Source: Neoarius graeffei
Taxonomy: Eukaryota > Chordata > Actinopteri > Siluriformes > Ariidae
DNA length: 64,000 bases
Direction of reading: 5' to 3'
Assembly: GCF_027579695.1 (NCBI RefSeq)
Contig: NC_083587.1
Location: forward strand, 34,887,732-34,951,731
Numbering within the stretch: the stretch's first letter is position 1; each line of letters begins with the position of its first letter. The notes beneath the pieces are model-generated. The model was not told where the DNA came from. It saw only the letters and a program-made list of their open reading frames with translations, and searched no databases. Shown here one piece after another: positions 34,737 through 45,237 of this stretch. The translations under genes were made by a program, and so were the position numbers.

Positions 34737-35760
34737 TACATCAGTCTGCAAAACAGGGGAGAGAGAAATCAGGGGAGTGTAAAAGTGGCCCACTGCACAG
34801 TGCAGTTTCTACCTGAGTGAAGGCCTGTTGGCACGGTTCCATTCACTGGACCAGATCTGGCACTCCCCTCTTTTCGTGAGATCAGTCAGTAGACTGGTGA
34901 TGTCTGAATAATTAGGCACAAACCTACGATAATAGCCATCCAGCCCCAGGAAATGTCTCACCTCCTTTTTGGTCTTGGGCCTCGGGCAGGTGACAACAGC
35001 TGTGGTCTTGTAAATTTGGGGATGCAGACCGAAGTGGAAGCCCAGATATCGTACTTCGACCTTCTCAATTGTACACTTTTTGGGTTAACCATGAGCCCGC
35101 ATGCCTCAATGACTCTAGAATGTCCCTTATGTGTTCTATGTGCCATGGCCAATCATTGCTATATATGACAATGACATCTACGTAGGCTGCGGCATAGGCA
35201 GCATATGGGTGGAAGATTTTGTCCGTGAGCTGCTGGAATGGTGCGGGAGCCCCAAATAACATGAATAGAAGGGTGATGAACTGGTGTAAATCAAACAGGA
35301 TGGAAAAGGCCATTTTCTCAAAGGATAGGGAAAGTCAGGGGATCTGCCACTGTCCCTTTGTCAAATCCAGTGTTGAATAAAAACAAGTTGTGTCTAACCG
35401 ATCGAGCAGTTCATCAATGCGAGGCATCGTATACGTATCATATTCAGACACTGCACTGACCTTTTGATAGTCCACACAGAATCGAACTGACCCGTCAGTC
35501 TTGTGAGCCAAAACTATTGAGTTTCTCCAGTCACTGTGACTCCTCAATTACTCCCATGCCCAGCATGCCTTGAGTTCATCCCAAACTACAGTTTTCTTGC
35601 ATTCAGGCAAGCAGTATGGGTGGCTACGCACCACCACCCCTGGGGGTGCGTCAATGTGATGTTCTATGAGGTGAGTGTGACTGGAAAGAGGCAAGAACAC
35701 GTCAGAAAACTCCATTTGCAACCTGGAAACCTTCATGAATTAGGCTGGTGAGAGGTGGTC
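34737..35760 (-). pseudogene. Reverse transcriptase region of the Gmr1-like element
   Basis: Minus strand from 35736: linker (FSDVFLPLSSHTHLIEHHID), RT start SHSDWRNSIVLAHKTDGSVR, FCVDYQKVSAVSEYDTYTM and STLDLTKGQWQIP. Then FGAPAPFQQLTDKI and AYVDVIVIYSNDWPW follow. The last is the catalytic YLDD-like site, here altered to YVDV. Stops and shifts at 35548, 35335 and 35065 break it. Further sequence to 34737 includes a GYYRRF-like region on the reverse strand. Confidence 0.88.
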
Positions 35761-36235
35761 TCCACAGGGGACCGGGTTGGATCATGCAGCGGATTTTGTT
35801 TTTACCTCCGGTCCCAACTCTGCCCTCTCCAGAACTACCATTGCCAGCGCCACAGGGATCCCCTCGTTCCATCATCTGAGTAGATTGAGGTGATATATCT
35901 GCCGCACCCTGTCTCTATCTATTCGCTTCACCTTGTAGTCAATGTCCTCAACTTGCTGTATGACCTCAAAGGGGCCTTGTCACTTGGCAAGTAATTTCGA
36001 GCTCGATATGGGTAATGAGACCTTTATCTCCTGATGTGAACTCTCTTAGACACCCACCCCTGTTGTACACCAGGACTGATGCTCTTGTGCCTGCTGCAAA
36101 TTCCTTGGTTAGGTGACTGAGTGTTTGGAGTTTTGCAAGCAGGTCAAGAATGTCCTGAATTTCACTTTTACTATGAGAAGGCCCCTTCTCCCAATTTTCC
36201 CAGATGACATCTAAGACACCACGAGATGCACCCAT

Positions 36236-36917
36236 CCCATATGGAAAAGATGTAGATAAATCTTATAAAATTTGTATGTCCTTTGTCTTAAACTTGTATG
36301 TAAAGCATACAACAGTGAAACCAGATATAAGATCCTTAGTAAATTTGAACAAAATGAAACTTGTATGATTTGCGTATTTATCAGAACAATATGCTGTATG
36401 ACAGTAATGCAAAAGTGGCCACTTTCAGGAGTAAATCTCATCTCATCTCATTATCTCTAGCCGCTTTATCCTGTTCTACAGGGTCGCAGGCAAGCTGGAG
36501 CCTATCCCAGCTGACTATGGGCGAAAGGCGGGGTACACCCTGGACAAGTCGCCAGGTCATCACAGGGCTGACACATAGACACAGACAACCATTCACACTC
36601 ACACCTACGGTCAATTTAGAGTCACCAGTTAACCTAACCTGCATGTCTTTGGACTGTGGGGGAAACCGGCGCACCCGGAGGAAACCCACACGGACATGGG
36701 GAGAACATGCAAACTCTGCACAGAAAGGCCCTTGCCGACCACGGGGCTCGAACCCAGATCTTCTTGCTGTGAGGCGACAGCGCTAACCACTACACCACCG
36801 TGCCGCCCAGGAGTAAATCATATTCCTTATATGATGCACAATACATGAAACATAAACTGAAGGTGATGGAAAGTTATATTTTTTTTATAAGTTTCTTCTA
36901 TTTCTTTTCCATATGGG
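36236..36917. mobile_element. MITE with CCCATATGGAAAAG ends, copy 1 only
   Basis: Inverted ends CCCATATGGAAAAG and CTTTTCCATATGGG. Comparison with the empty site in the duplicate (CATCCATATAGCAG near 53726) gives a 2-bp AT duplication (36234-36235 and 36918-36919). No ORF. A SINE lies inside at 36438-36807. Confidence 0.82.
36438..36807 (-). repeat. tRNA-derived V-SINE-like element
   Basis: Complete, inside the MITE, flanked by CAGGAGTAAATC (36426-36437 and 36808-36819). Absent from the duplicate. Confidence 0.95.
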
Positions 36918-37508
36918 ATATAGCAGTTTAAATGGTGAAAACCCCCTGGAAGCTTGTGGGACCTCTCATACTGCGAATAACAGGGGCTTGAGCTATTATC
37001 CAAGTTATGAGTGTTCTTAAGCATTTGGTTAAATCGTTTGACCAAACTGTCTGTCTGTGGGTGATAAACACTGGTATAGATTGATTTCGCCCTTAGTGAC
37101 CCATAGAGTTCGCAAAGTGTGCATGACATAAATGTAGTGCCCTGATAAGTCAGGATTTCTTTCAGAATCCTGACTTGGGAGATAATTTTAAACAGTGACT
37201 CTGTGACATTGCATGCAGAAATGTTATGCAGCAGCACCGCTTCTGGGTTTCACAGTGCATAGTCCACCAGGACTAAAATAAAGTGATACCCTAGTGCAGT
37301 CGGATCTAATGGCCCGACAAAATCCATCCCAATTCTTTTGAAGAGGAAAGAGGGTGCAATGGGGCCATGAGTCAGGTCAGTGTTTTGTCTTGCCCTAGGT
37401 CTCTAGCTATTAGGTTATAATGCATTGTGTGGAATATAAAGTCCTTGTGGCCTTTGGTATTAACAACTACATTATTTGACCATGCTCAACCATGCCCCCA
37501 CTGCTACA

Positions 37509-37821
37509 ATATGAAATTAATAATTAATTAATAGTAGCATATCTCTTTTTTCCATTCATCCATCCATCAATCCATCCCTTATCTATACTGCTTAGCCATC
37601 AGGGTCATGGGGGGAGCCGGACTTTGGACTTGTTTTGTGCTGTGAATAACCTGCTAACCTCTGCCTGCCTTGCCAACCTTGATTTTTGATCATAACAAAA
37701 TATGCTTCTGCACATGTATCCTCATACTTTGTCAATGTCCCTCTTTTTTACATTAAACATACTGCTCACTATAAATGTTGTTCATAATTTTATTGATAAA
37801 AAAATGTGGTAAGCTTTGTTC
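37509..37821. other. Shared intergenic segment of the duplication
   Basis: Non-coding sequence that matches 55007-55317 almost base for base, including an ATCC-rich stretch and GGGTCATGGGGGGAG. Part may be an old LTR, but no ends are visible. Confidence 0.55.
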
Positions 37822-38189
37822 ATTCATTCATTCATTATCTCTAGCCGCTTTATCCTTCTACAGGGTCGCAGGCAAGCTGGAGCCTATCCCAGCTGACTAC
37901 GGGCGAAAGGCGGGGTACACCCTGGACAAGTCGCCAGGTCATCACAGGGCTGACACATAGACACAGACAACCATTCACACTCACATTCACACCTACGGTC
38001 AATTTAGAGTCACCAGTTAACCTAACCTGCATGTCTTTGGACTGTGGGGGAAAACGGAGCACCCGGAGGAAACCCATGTGGACAACATGCAAACTCCACA
38101 CAGAAAGGCCCTCGCCGGCCCCGGGGCTCGAAACCAGGACCTTCTTGCTGTGAGGCGACAGCGCTAACCACTACACCACTGTGCCGCCC
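37822..38189 (-). repeat. tRNA-derived V-SINE-like element
   Basis: Complete copy flanked by TGGTAAGCTTTGTTC (37807-37821 and 38190-38204). The duplicate shows the empty site near 55302. Confidence 0.95.
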
Positions 38190-38285
38190 TGGTAAGCTTT
38201 GTTCTCCAGTTAAAATGATGTCTCCTCCAATGTCCTTTGTGAGAAAAAAACAAACAAAAAAAATCATGTACTGTAAAGAGATGAT

Positions 38286-38418
38286 GGGCAGCATGGTGGT
38301 ACAGTGTCGCCTCACAGCAAGAAGGTGGAGAACGAGGCCAAGGGAGGTGACCGGCAAAAGTCATCACACCTGAATTTGTGTAACGCTGAAGAATGTGTGT
38401 GTTTTTCCTCTCTCCCAG
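38286..38418 (+). repeat. SINE head joined to an LTR-like fragment (shared by both duplicates)
   Basis: A short V-SINE head (GGCAGCATGGTGGTACAGTG ... CACAGCAAGAAGG) runs straight into sequence resembling the middle of the Gmr1-like LTR (GGAGGTGACCGGC, ATCACACCTGAAT). The same chimera lies at 55391-55540, so the join predates the duplication. Confidence 0.55.
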
Positions 38419-38799
38419 CAGTGTTCGAAATACCTGTCTGCAGTCTGCATTTTGCAGAATGATTTTCAAGATTGCAGAAGAAAAATTAAACAACCTGCAA
38501 TTTTGCAGAATGAAAAACTCAGGCTCGGGATACAATGGTTCTCAATTTAGCAATCTAGCGGCGCTGTAAATAAACTGAAACCTGCGCCGCGCCAACCTGA
38601 CGGCATTTTCCAGGTCAAAGTTGAGCAATATTTACGTAATACCGACGAAAGGTGACGACAACCAAATAAGGACAGTTGCCATTTTCCAATGTAAGATTTC
38701 GTCACTTTTAATACCCGCCGGAAGGACCCGTCAACTACCTCAGCAGTGTTTAGCAGTTTCCGCCATGAATCTCCCAGAATTCAATGCGACACAACAAAC

Positions 38800-38973
38800 A
38801 TGGCTCCCAAGAAGAGGATTGTTTCTTCGGGGCAAGAGTCCGACAAAAACGCCAAGAAAACAAGGATGATTTTGTCATATCTTGGCAAAACCGGCAGCCA
38901 GCGTGACTCCAACAACAACAGTGACAGATCACGCATCCACGAGGGTGACAAAAATGAAGACAGTCGCTGCTGA
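38800..38973 (+). CDS. Short basic ORF inside the hAT-like element, possible transposase first exon
   Basis: 57 codons: APKKRIVSSGQESDKNAKKT, then RMILSYLGKTG and an Asn/Ser/Asp-rich end. A Lys-rich start resembling a nuclear localisation signal followed by ILSYL is common at the N-terminus of hAT-type transposases. No zinc finger or catalytic motif remains. A mariner inserted about 50 bases downstream. The function is inferred, not shown. Confidence 0.4.
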   Translation: MAPKKRIVSSGQESDKNAKKTRMILSYLGKTGSQRDSNNNSDRSRIHEGDKNEDSRC

Positions 38974-39387
38974 CTAGTTCTTATCTTGTATACATGTATA
39001 TTGGTAAATTGTATAGGTTTGTATACATCCCCAATTCCAAAAAAGTTGGGACAAAGTACAAATTGTAAATAAAAATGGAATGCAATAATTTACAAATCTC
39101 AAAAACTGATATTGTATTCACAATAGAACATAGACAACATATCAAATGTTGAAAGTGAGACATTTTGAAATTTCATGCCAAGTATTGGCTCATTTGAAAT
39201 TTCATGACAGCAACACATCTCAAAAAAGTTGGGACAGGAGCTATAAGAGGCTGGAAAAGTTAAAAGTACAAAAAAGGAACAGCTGGAGGACCAAATTGCA
39301 ACTCATTAGGTCAATTGGCAATAGGTCATTAACATGACTGGGTATAAAAAGAGCATCTTGGAGTGGCAGCGGCTCTCAGAAGTAAAG

Positions 39388-40386
39388 ATGGGAAGAGGAT
39401 CACCAATCCCCCTAATTCTGCGCCGACAAATAGTGGAGCAATATCAGAAAGGAGTTCGACAGTGTAAAATTGCAAAGAGTTTGAACATATCATCATCTAC
39501 AGTGCATAATATCATCAAAAGATTCAGAGAATCTGGAAGAATCTCTGTGCGTAAGGGTCAAGGCTGGAAAACCATACTGGGTGCCCGTGATCTTCGGGCC
39601 CTTAGACGGCACTGCATCACATACAGGCATGCTTCTGTATTGGAAATCACAAAATGGGCTCAGGAATATTTCCAGAGAACATTATCTGTGAACACAATTC
39701 ACCGTGCCATCCGCCGTTGCCAGCTAAAACTCTATAGTTCAAAGAAGAAGACGTATCTAAACATGATCCAGAAGCGCAGACGTCTTCTCTGGGCCAAGGC
39801 TCGTTTAAAATGGACTGTGGCAAAGTGGAAAACTGTTCTGTGGTCAGACGAATCAAAATTTGAAGTTCTTTATGGAAATCAGGGACGCCGTGTCATTCGG
39901 ACTAAAGAGGAGAAGGACGACCCAAATTGTTATCAGCGCTCAGTTCAGAAGTCTGCATCTCTGATGGTATGGGGTTGCATTAGTGCGTGTGGCATGGGCA
40001 GCTTACACATCTGGAAAGACACCATCAATGCTGAAAGGTATATCCAGGTTCTAGAGCAACATATGCTCCCATCCAGATGACGTCTCTTTCAGGGAAGACC
40101 TTGCATTTTCCAACATGACAATGCCAAACCACATACTGCGTCAATTACAGCATCATGGCTGCGTAGAAGAAGGGTCCGGGTACTCAACTGGCCAGCCTGC
40201 AGTCCAGATCTTTCACCCATAGAAAACATTTGGCACATCATAAAACAGAAGATACGACAAAAAAGACCTGAGACAGTTGAGCAACTAGAATCCTACATTA
40301 GACAAGAATGGGTTAACATTCCTATCCCTAAACTTGAGCAACTTTCTCCTCAGTCCCCAGACGTTTACAGACTGTTGTAAAGAGAA
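39388..40386 (+). pseudogene. Nearly intact Tc1/mariner transposase
   Basis: Opens [20 protein letters not shown] and stays open for 230 codons through the helix-turn-helix and [12 protein letters not shown]. One TGA at 40078 replaces a Gln codon (HMLPSR-stop). The frame then continues through QHDNAKPH and SPDLSPIENIW. A single-base loss near 40341 shifts the last 15 or so codons. All three catalytic residues are present, so this is among the best-preserved transposases in the window. Confidence 0.93.
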
Positions 40387-40492
40387 AAGGGGATGTCTCA
40401 CAGTGGTAAACATGGCCTCGTCCCAACTTTTTTGAGATGTGTTGTCATGAAATTTAAAATCACCTAATTTTTCTTTTTAAATGATACGTTTT

Positions 40493-40859
40493 GGGCGGCA
40501 TGGTGGTGTAGTGGTTAGCACTGTCGCCTCACAGCAAGAAGGTCTGGGTTCGAGCCCCGTGGCCGACGAGGGCCTTTTTGTGTGGACTTTGCATGTTCTC
40601 CCCGTGTCCACGTGGGTTTCCTCCGGGTGCTCCGGTTTCCCCCACAGTCCAAAGACATGCAGGTTAGGTTAACTGGTGACTCTAAATTGACCGTAGGTGT
40701 GAATGTGAATGGTTGTCTGTGTCTATGTGTCAGCCCTGTGATGACCTGGCGACTTGTCCAGGGTGTACCCCGCCTTTCGCCTGTAGTCAGCTGGGATAGG
40801 CTCCAGCTTGCCTGTGACCCTGTAGAACAGGATAAAGCGGCTAGAGATAATGAGATAAG
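40493..40859 (+). repeat. tRNA-derived V-SINE-like element
   Basis: Complete copy, flanked by ATGATACGTTT (near 40481) and ATGATACATTT (40860-40870), one mismatch. Confidence 0.94.
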
Positions 40860-41007
40860 ATGATACATTTTCTCAGTTTAAACATTTGATATGTCATCTA
40901 TGTTCTATTCTGAATAAAAAATGGAATTTTGAAACTTCCACATCATTGCATTCCCTTTTTATTTACAATTTGTACTTTGTCCCAACTTTTTTGGAATCGG
41001 GGTTGTA

Positions 41008-42042
41008 TATTGTATTGTTGAATCATGCAAAATTATACTGATATTATATCCCTTTTGAAGACAGCAACAGTATTTTACCATTATTCATAGATAATTTTGA
41101 ATATTTTGTTTTCTCATACCAAGCTACACTAATACATGTTTTGTGTACATGTTCTATTTTTTTTACTAGTGCTGTCTTGCCTGTGGTGCAGACTAGCACA
41201 AAGTAAGACAAAGCTCATAGGTTCAGTTCTGTAGCTCTCAGTAGTTCTGTAGCTCTCAGTTCTGCCATGATTAGTTTGTACCCAGTTCTCTGTTGTTAGT
41301 TTAGAGCAGTGAAGCCCCTGCAGTAGTTCTCAGTTCAGTTCATGACCTTGCACTTTAGAAGCCAGGCAAACACAATGAACCCAAACGTCTTTCCATTTGC
41401 CAGTTGGGTTTTATTCCATAATGGCATCAATTCTTTGCATCATCGTAAGATGTAACAGAGTGTAGAATTGAAACCTTGCTTTCAATTTAAAACTACAGGT
41501 TGCAGATGCAAGCACTGTGAATGAAGTACATTTTGGGTAACAATCTATTGTTCAAGCTAGAAACTTAATCTTGACAAAATGTAACATGACGTGTAATATG
41601 AAAATGAATGTTTTGTTTCTTGAAGAACAGTTGTGTTCTATTTTTTATTGTGGTGATACCTTTATTAGTATGTTGTGTGGAAGGATAATGTGTGGGTGTG
41701 ATAACTAGTACATTTATGAATTAGTTGGTATACTTCAAGTTGTAGTAGCCCGTAGTGTCAGGGCGAGGGGAATGAAAGACCTGTGGAAGTATCATGGAAT
41801 GATAACTTTGCTGCAGAGAAGCATCTGTGAAGACTGAAATTAAAAATAGAGTGAGAGAATAAAGAATTACAGTAATGCTATGAGTTGTAAAGCTAGATAT
41901 GATGTAAATATAGGCATTATTAGGTTGAGAAGGGTGTAGTATGGAGGCTTGTGTATTTGCAGAAAATATTTCCAAATTGCAGAACAAAATTTTGACATTC
42001 TGCAATATTGCAGAACACTGGAAAAAAGTATTTCGACCACTG
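41008..42042. other. Right half of the hAT-like element, non-coding
   Basis: AT-rich, no ORF. Contains a short tandem (AGTTCTGTAGCTCTC twice near 41228-41260) and ends in the TTGCAGAA-rich subterminal region. Confidence 0.6.
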
Positions 42043-42115
42043 CTTCCAGTGACAACCGAGGGCTGAAAAAGGCAAAGAGGAGAGAGTCAGGATGAAAAAC
42101 AGAGCTGCCTATGTG

Positions 42116-42566
42116 TGTCAGAAATGCAAGCGACTGGCGGATGTAAAAGTGGCAGAGAATTTATTAAGGCAAAGCTGGCAGACAAATCCAAATCGTAATA
42201 TGAAGGCAGAGTCAGTAAACAGGCAATGGTCAGGCAAGGCACAGACAGGAAATCACAGGCAGAGATCAAAAACCAAAGTTCAAACTATATCAATAACCAG
42301 ATAATCAGCACAAACAAAAAGCTTGGTAAAATCAGGAAAGGGAAAACTGAGTATTTACTTTGCACTGGTTATGTGCCCAAAGAGTCCTTCTATACACAGT
42401 GGTGATCAGGCTGTGATTCAGAACAGATGTGAGTGATAGTCAATACTTCAGAGATTGAGAGCAGTGAAGTGCAGTGTGGTTGTTGTAGTCCGCAGTAGCC
42501 ATGTTTGAAGGATGCTGTAAACTCTGGGAAGTTGTGTCTTGAGTGCAAGCACGTGCAAACGTGACA
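42116..42566 (-). repeat. Solo LTR shared by both duplicates (copy 1)
   Basis: 451 bp. On the minus strand it starts TGTCACGTTTGCACG and ends CTTGCATTTCTGACA, with AATAAA near the end (42155 region). Flanks are ATGTG and GTGTG; the duplicate has perfect GTGTG on both sides. The beginning resembles the sushi-like LTR at 58551-58968 (ACATGG...GACTACAAC). It lies about 550 bp upstream of the chemokine start. Confidence 0.85.
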
Positions 42567-43033
42567 GTGTGTGCTTGTGCATGTTTAAATTCAGTGGGTT
42601 TATGGTGACGTGTTTCAGAGCAAGACTTGAAAATAAGAGAAGCTGCCCTGAAAAGTGAAAATTAAAATAAAACCGCAACTAAGTACCCCACCTGTCTCTG
42701 TCCTTCATTTTCCCAACTGACCTTTGAAGTGTTACATCTATATATTAAAATAAACCTGCTGGAAAAATGTACTTGCAGGGAAGTTTCTGGAACTTTCCAG
42801 TGCTCATATTCTACAATGTGCAGTACTATGTTTATGTCTGGTCAGTATATGCCCCACACAAAAGACTATTGTGGTCAGTAATGGTAAATTACACCGAGGT
42901 CATATTTTCCTTTCAAGTGAATCAGCAGTGCTGTGTGGAGAGCTTCTTTCTTGTATGGTTTAGACCGCAGTAATACATACACCCTTGTGCTTTCTCCAAC
43001 CAAGTTGTGGGTTGGGGGCTGAGTGTGTTGGGG

Positions 43034-43043
43034 GAAATGGAAA
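43034..43043 (+). promoter_or_regulatory. IRF/ISRE-type motif upstream of the chemokine gene
   Basis: GAAATGGAAA fits the GAAANNGAAA core bound by interferon regulatory factors. It is 70 bp before the ATG, conserved at 56507-56516, and degraded in the relic near 24742. Binding is inferred. Confidence 0.55.
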
Positions 43044-43051
43044 TGACTGTG

Positions 43052-43057
43052 TTATAA
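43052..43057 (+). promoter_or_regulatory. TATA-like box of the chemokine gene
   Basis: TTATAA in GTGTTATAAGGTGTGAA, 56 bp before the ATG, leaving room for a short 5' UTR. Identical at 56525-56530; GCATAA in the relic at 24755. Confidence 0.6.
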
Positions 43058-43112
43058 GGTGTGAAGTGAGTAGTGCTAGCGCTAATCTCTCCAGTCAGCA
43101 CTTAGGTTCACA

Positions 43113-43839
43113 ATGAACTTGTTCTATGCCCTTTTCATCTGCACGATGTCCTGCCTCTGTGGCAGTGAAGGTAAGTCAGAACTGCTGTATGTGATTCATT
43201 TCATCTCAGCAGATACTTTCTTAATATTTTACTGAGAATCACTACACCATTGCTGTATTGCAAACAGAAAAGCTTCTGTTCCTGAAGCAACATTTAAAAT
43301 ATGTGTTTCCTGTAGCAACGCCTTGGCCCAGCTTTTGCTGCTTGAAGAAAAATCATTCAATTAAAGGACTACCTGTGACAAATGTTGTGGATTGTAAAGT
43401 CCAGAGTGCAGGACTTTGCCCCTTTGATGCAATCATGTGAGTAGTCAAACACACTGAATAATACTTTACTTTCACTATTAATCTTGGGAAGTAACTGTCA
43501 GTCTGGATTTGATACATTTTTTTAATCAGTGTGTTTTATTCACAAGGCCTACACATTTTAGACTTTTACCACTTCTTAAATTTTGCACGTTAAATGAATC
43601 ATAGAGATTGATCATTTGTTTGTGTTTTTGTTGTTGAATTCTTGTGCTCCAGTATCAGGACACGTAAAGGCCGGAACATCTGTTTTGATCCAAAGGCAGA
43701 ATGGGTTATTAAAAATGTTGTAATGAAGGGAATCAACTCATGTGACATGAACAGACTTGAACCCAAAGTGCAAAAAGGCAGGCAGGGGAGGAAAAAGGGG
43801 AAGAAAAAAGGGAAGCAGAAGAAAGGAAGATTAAACTAG
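43113..43839 (+). CDS. CC chemokine, three exons, intact
   Basis: Exon 1 (43113-43170) gives a signal peptide MNLFYALFICTMSCLCGSE and ends at GAAG/GTAAGT. Exon 2 (43316-43436, acceptor TTTCCTGTAG, donor GTGAGT) encodes TPWPSFCCLKKNHSIKG with the adjacent CC pair, then VDCKV and LCPFD. Exon 3 (43653-43839, acceptor GTGCTCCAG) encodes RTRKGRNICFDPKAEWV and a Lys/Gly-rich tail ending KGRLN. Intron phases 1 and 2 are those of CC chemokines. The product is about 121 residues, secreted, and should bind a G-protein-coupled receptor. Two extra Cys (LCPF and NSCDMN) and the basic tail recall CCL21/25/27/28-like members; I do not assign an orthologue. Poly(A) signal candidates are ATTAAA near 44129 and AATAAA near 44463. 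Confidence 0.88.
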
Positions 43840-44867
43840 ATGTTTCAGCTACTGTATAACTGTTCACATACAGTGAGATAAATTGAAATGCAAAGTTTTT
43901 TTTTTAATAATGTAAGTGCTGGCACTCATTTAAGTATGAATAGAGATAATAGGCTGTTCAGCTAATTCTGGCCAAGGCTTAATTGGTTAAAAATAGACTC
44001 TTTTGTAATCTTTTACACAGCTGTTAAAAAATAATGTCTTTATGTCTTACGTCTTTTTTGTACTATAAACAACATGTAGTTCTCAGAATGTGCAATGTAT
44101 GTAATTGTTGTCAATTTTCCCTCATGATTATTAAAGTATTTTTGATTTTTATGGAATGTAATGTCTCTTCAATGTACTTATGTCTAAACCTGACCTTAAA
44201 AAAACCCTAAATCTTTAATGAAGTTTGTAATTTTTTATGATGATGATGATTTATGTTTTGATGATGAAACATGACGGATTTTTTTTACAATTTGCATTTA
44301 TCAGTTTTGTTAGGACATATAACTCACACTCATGAGATATATTTGTCTTGATGAGGAAAATCCACATTTTATTTCTATCCTTTATTTCTATCCTTATTTC
44401 TATTTCTATGTCTACTGTTGACATACTCTGAAAGAGGCTGATGTTTCTGATGGATATTTGATCAATAAACTAAATGTTTTTATAATGCTTTTATAATTTT
44501 TTATTGTATTTGATTTGATACTCAGAAAAGAATATGAAAATAACCATCTTGTCCAATTTTCTTGTTAGATTCCTTTATCAAAAATCAGATGATATTTGTA
44601 TTACTTATGTTCACTTGTATTTCATTGAGAAGAAGGACCAAAACTAACCGAAGGGGGAAAAAAAACTTTCAGGAGGTCTGTGCTGAGATAAACCCTAGAC
44701 TCTCCAGACACCCTAATGAGAATGACTGATAAACTTGAATTTGATGTCACTCATCCACTAAGGCAAAACACTGGAATCACTCAGGATCACTTTAAGCCAC
44801 AGGTCACTGTGGGCGACTCCATATAAGTACAGTCATTCACATTTAAATGATATTAGTTATTTAAATA
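43840..44867. other. 3' flank of the chemokine gene
   Basis: AT-rich sequence matching 57721-58550 in the duplicate, with two plausible poly(A) signals. No ORF. The homology ends near 44755, where the duplicate has the chromovirus inserted. Confidence 0.7.
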
Positions 44868-45237
44868 GGGCGGCATGGTGGTGTAGTGGTTAGCACTGTC
44901 GCCTCACAGCAAGAAGGTCCGGGTTCGAGCTCCGTGGCCGGCGAGGGCCTTTCTGTGTGGAGTTTGCATGTTCTCCCCGTGTCTGTGTGGGTTTCCTCTG
45001 GGTGCTCCGGTTTCCCCCACAGTCCAAAGACATGCAGGTTAGGTTAACTGGTGACTCTAAATTGACCGTAGGTGTGAGTGTGAATGGTTGTCTGTGTCTA
45101 TGTGTCAGCCCTGTGATGACCTGGCGACTTGTCCAGGGTGTAACCCGCCTTTCGCCCGTAGTCAGCTGGGATAGGCTCCAGCTTGCCTGCAACCCTGTAG
45201 AACAGGATAAAGCGGCTAGAGATAATGAGATGAGATG
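44868..45237 (+). repeat. tRNA-derived V-SINE-like element
   Basis: Complete copy flanked by AGTTATTTAAATA (44855-44867 and 45238-45250). Confidence 0.95.

Larger units (their letters stand above)
35940..37420 (-). pseudogene. Integrase region of the Gmr1-like element, upstream of RT
   Basis: Minus strand from 37237: VRILKEILTYQGTTFMS, IYTSVYHPQTDSLVKRFNQM (integrase core end). After a MITE (36236-36917) it continues ASRGVLDVIWENWEKGPSH and the post-core LLAKWQGPFEV-like segment near 35960. The first Asp of the D,D,E triad is replaced (DQG to YQG). Interrupted and frame-broken. Confidence 0.86.
33083..37508 (-). mobile_element. Gmr1-like Ty3/gypsy fragment, copy 1
   Basis: On the minus strand the order is LTR edge (TGTAGCAGTGGGGGCATGG at 37508), integrase core, post-integrase linker, reverse transcriptase, RNase H, then a partial 3' LTR (33277-33083, starting TGTGGCAGTGGGGGCATGG). 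Integrase before RT is the order described for Gmr1-type Ty3/gypsy elements, unlike ordinary gypsy. Gag, protease and most of the 5' LTR are missing. Interrupted by elements at 33611-34736 and 36236-36917. Confidence 0.85.
39026..41005 (+). mobile_element. Tc1/mariner element, family CAACCCCGATTCC, copy 2
   Basis: Left end CATCCCCAATTCC, right end GGAATCGGGGTTG, TA at both edges (39024-39025 and 41006-41007). A near twin of 1754-3719 without the SINE at that site; instead a SINE sits in the right arm at 40493-40859. Confidence 0.94.
38419..42042 (+). mobile_element. hAT-like element, copy 1 only
   Basis: The ends CAGTGTTCGAAATAC and (reverse) CAGTGGTCGAAATAC are inverted, and repeated TTTGCAGAAT / ATTCTGCAATATTGCAGAA motifs lie just inside. 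The duplicate has the uninterrupted site CTCTTCCAGTGACA (near 55530), so the edges are firm; the 7-8 bp CTCCCAG/CTTCCAG duplication has one mismatch. A mariner with a SINE is nested at 39026-41005. Confidence 0.82.

Noticed and set aside
43642..43839. Exon 3 of the chemokine as a separate small basic protein gene
   Set aside because: A perfect acceptor precedes it, the phase matches exon 2, and the Cys pattern completes the chemokine fold.
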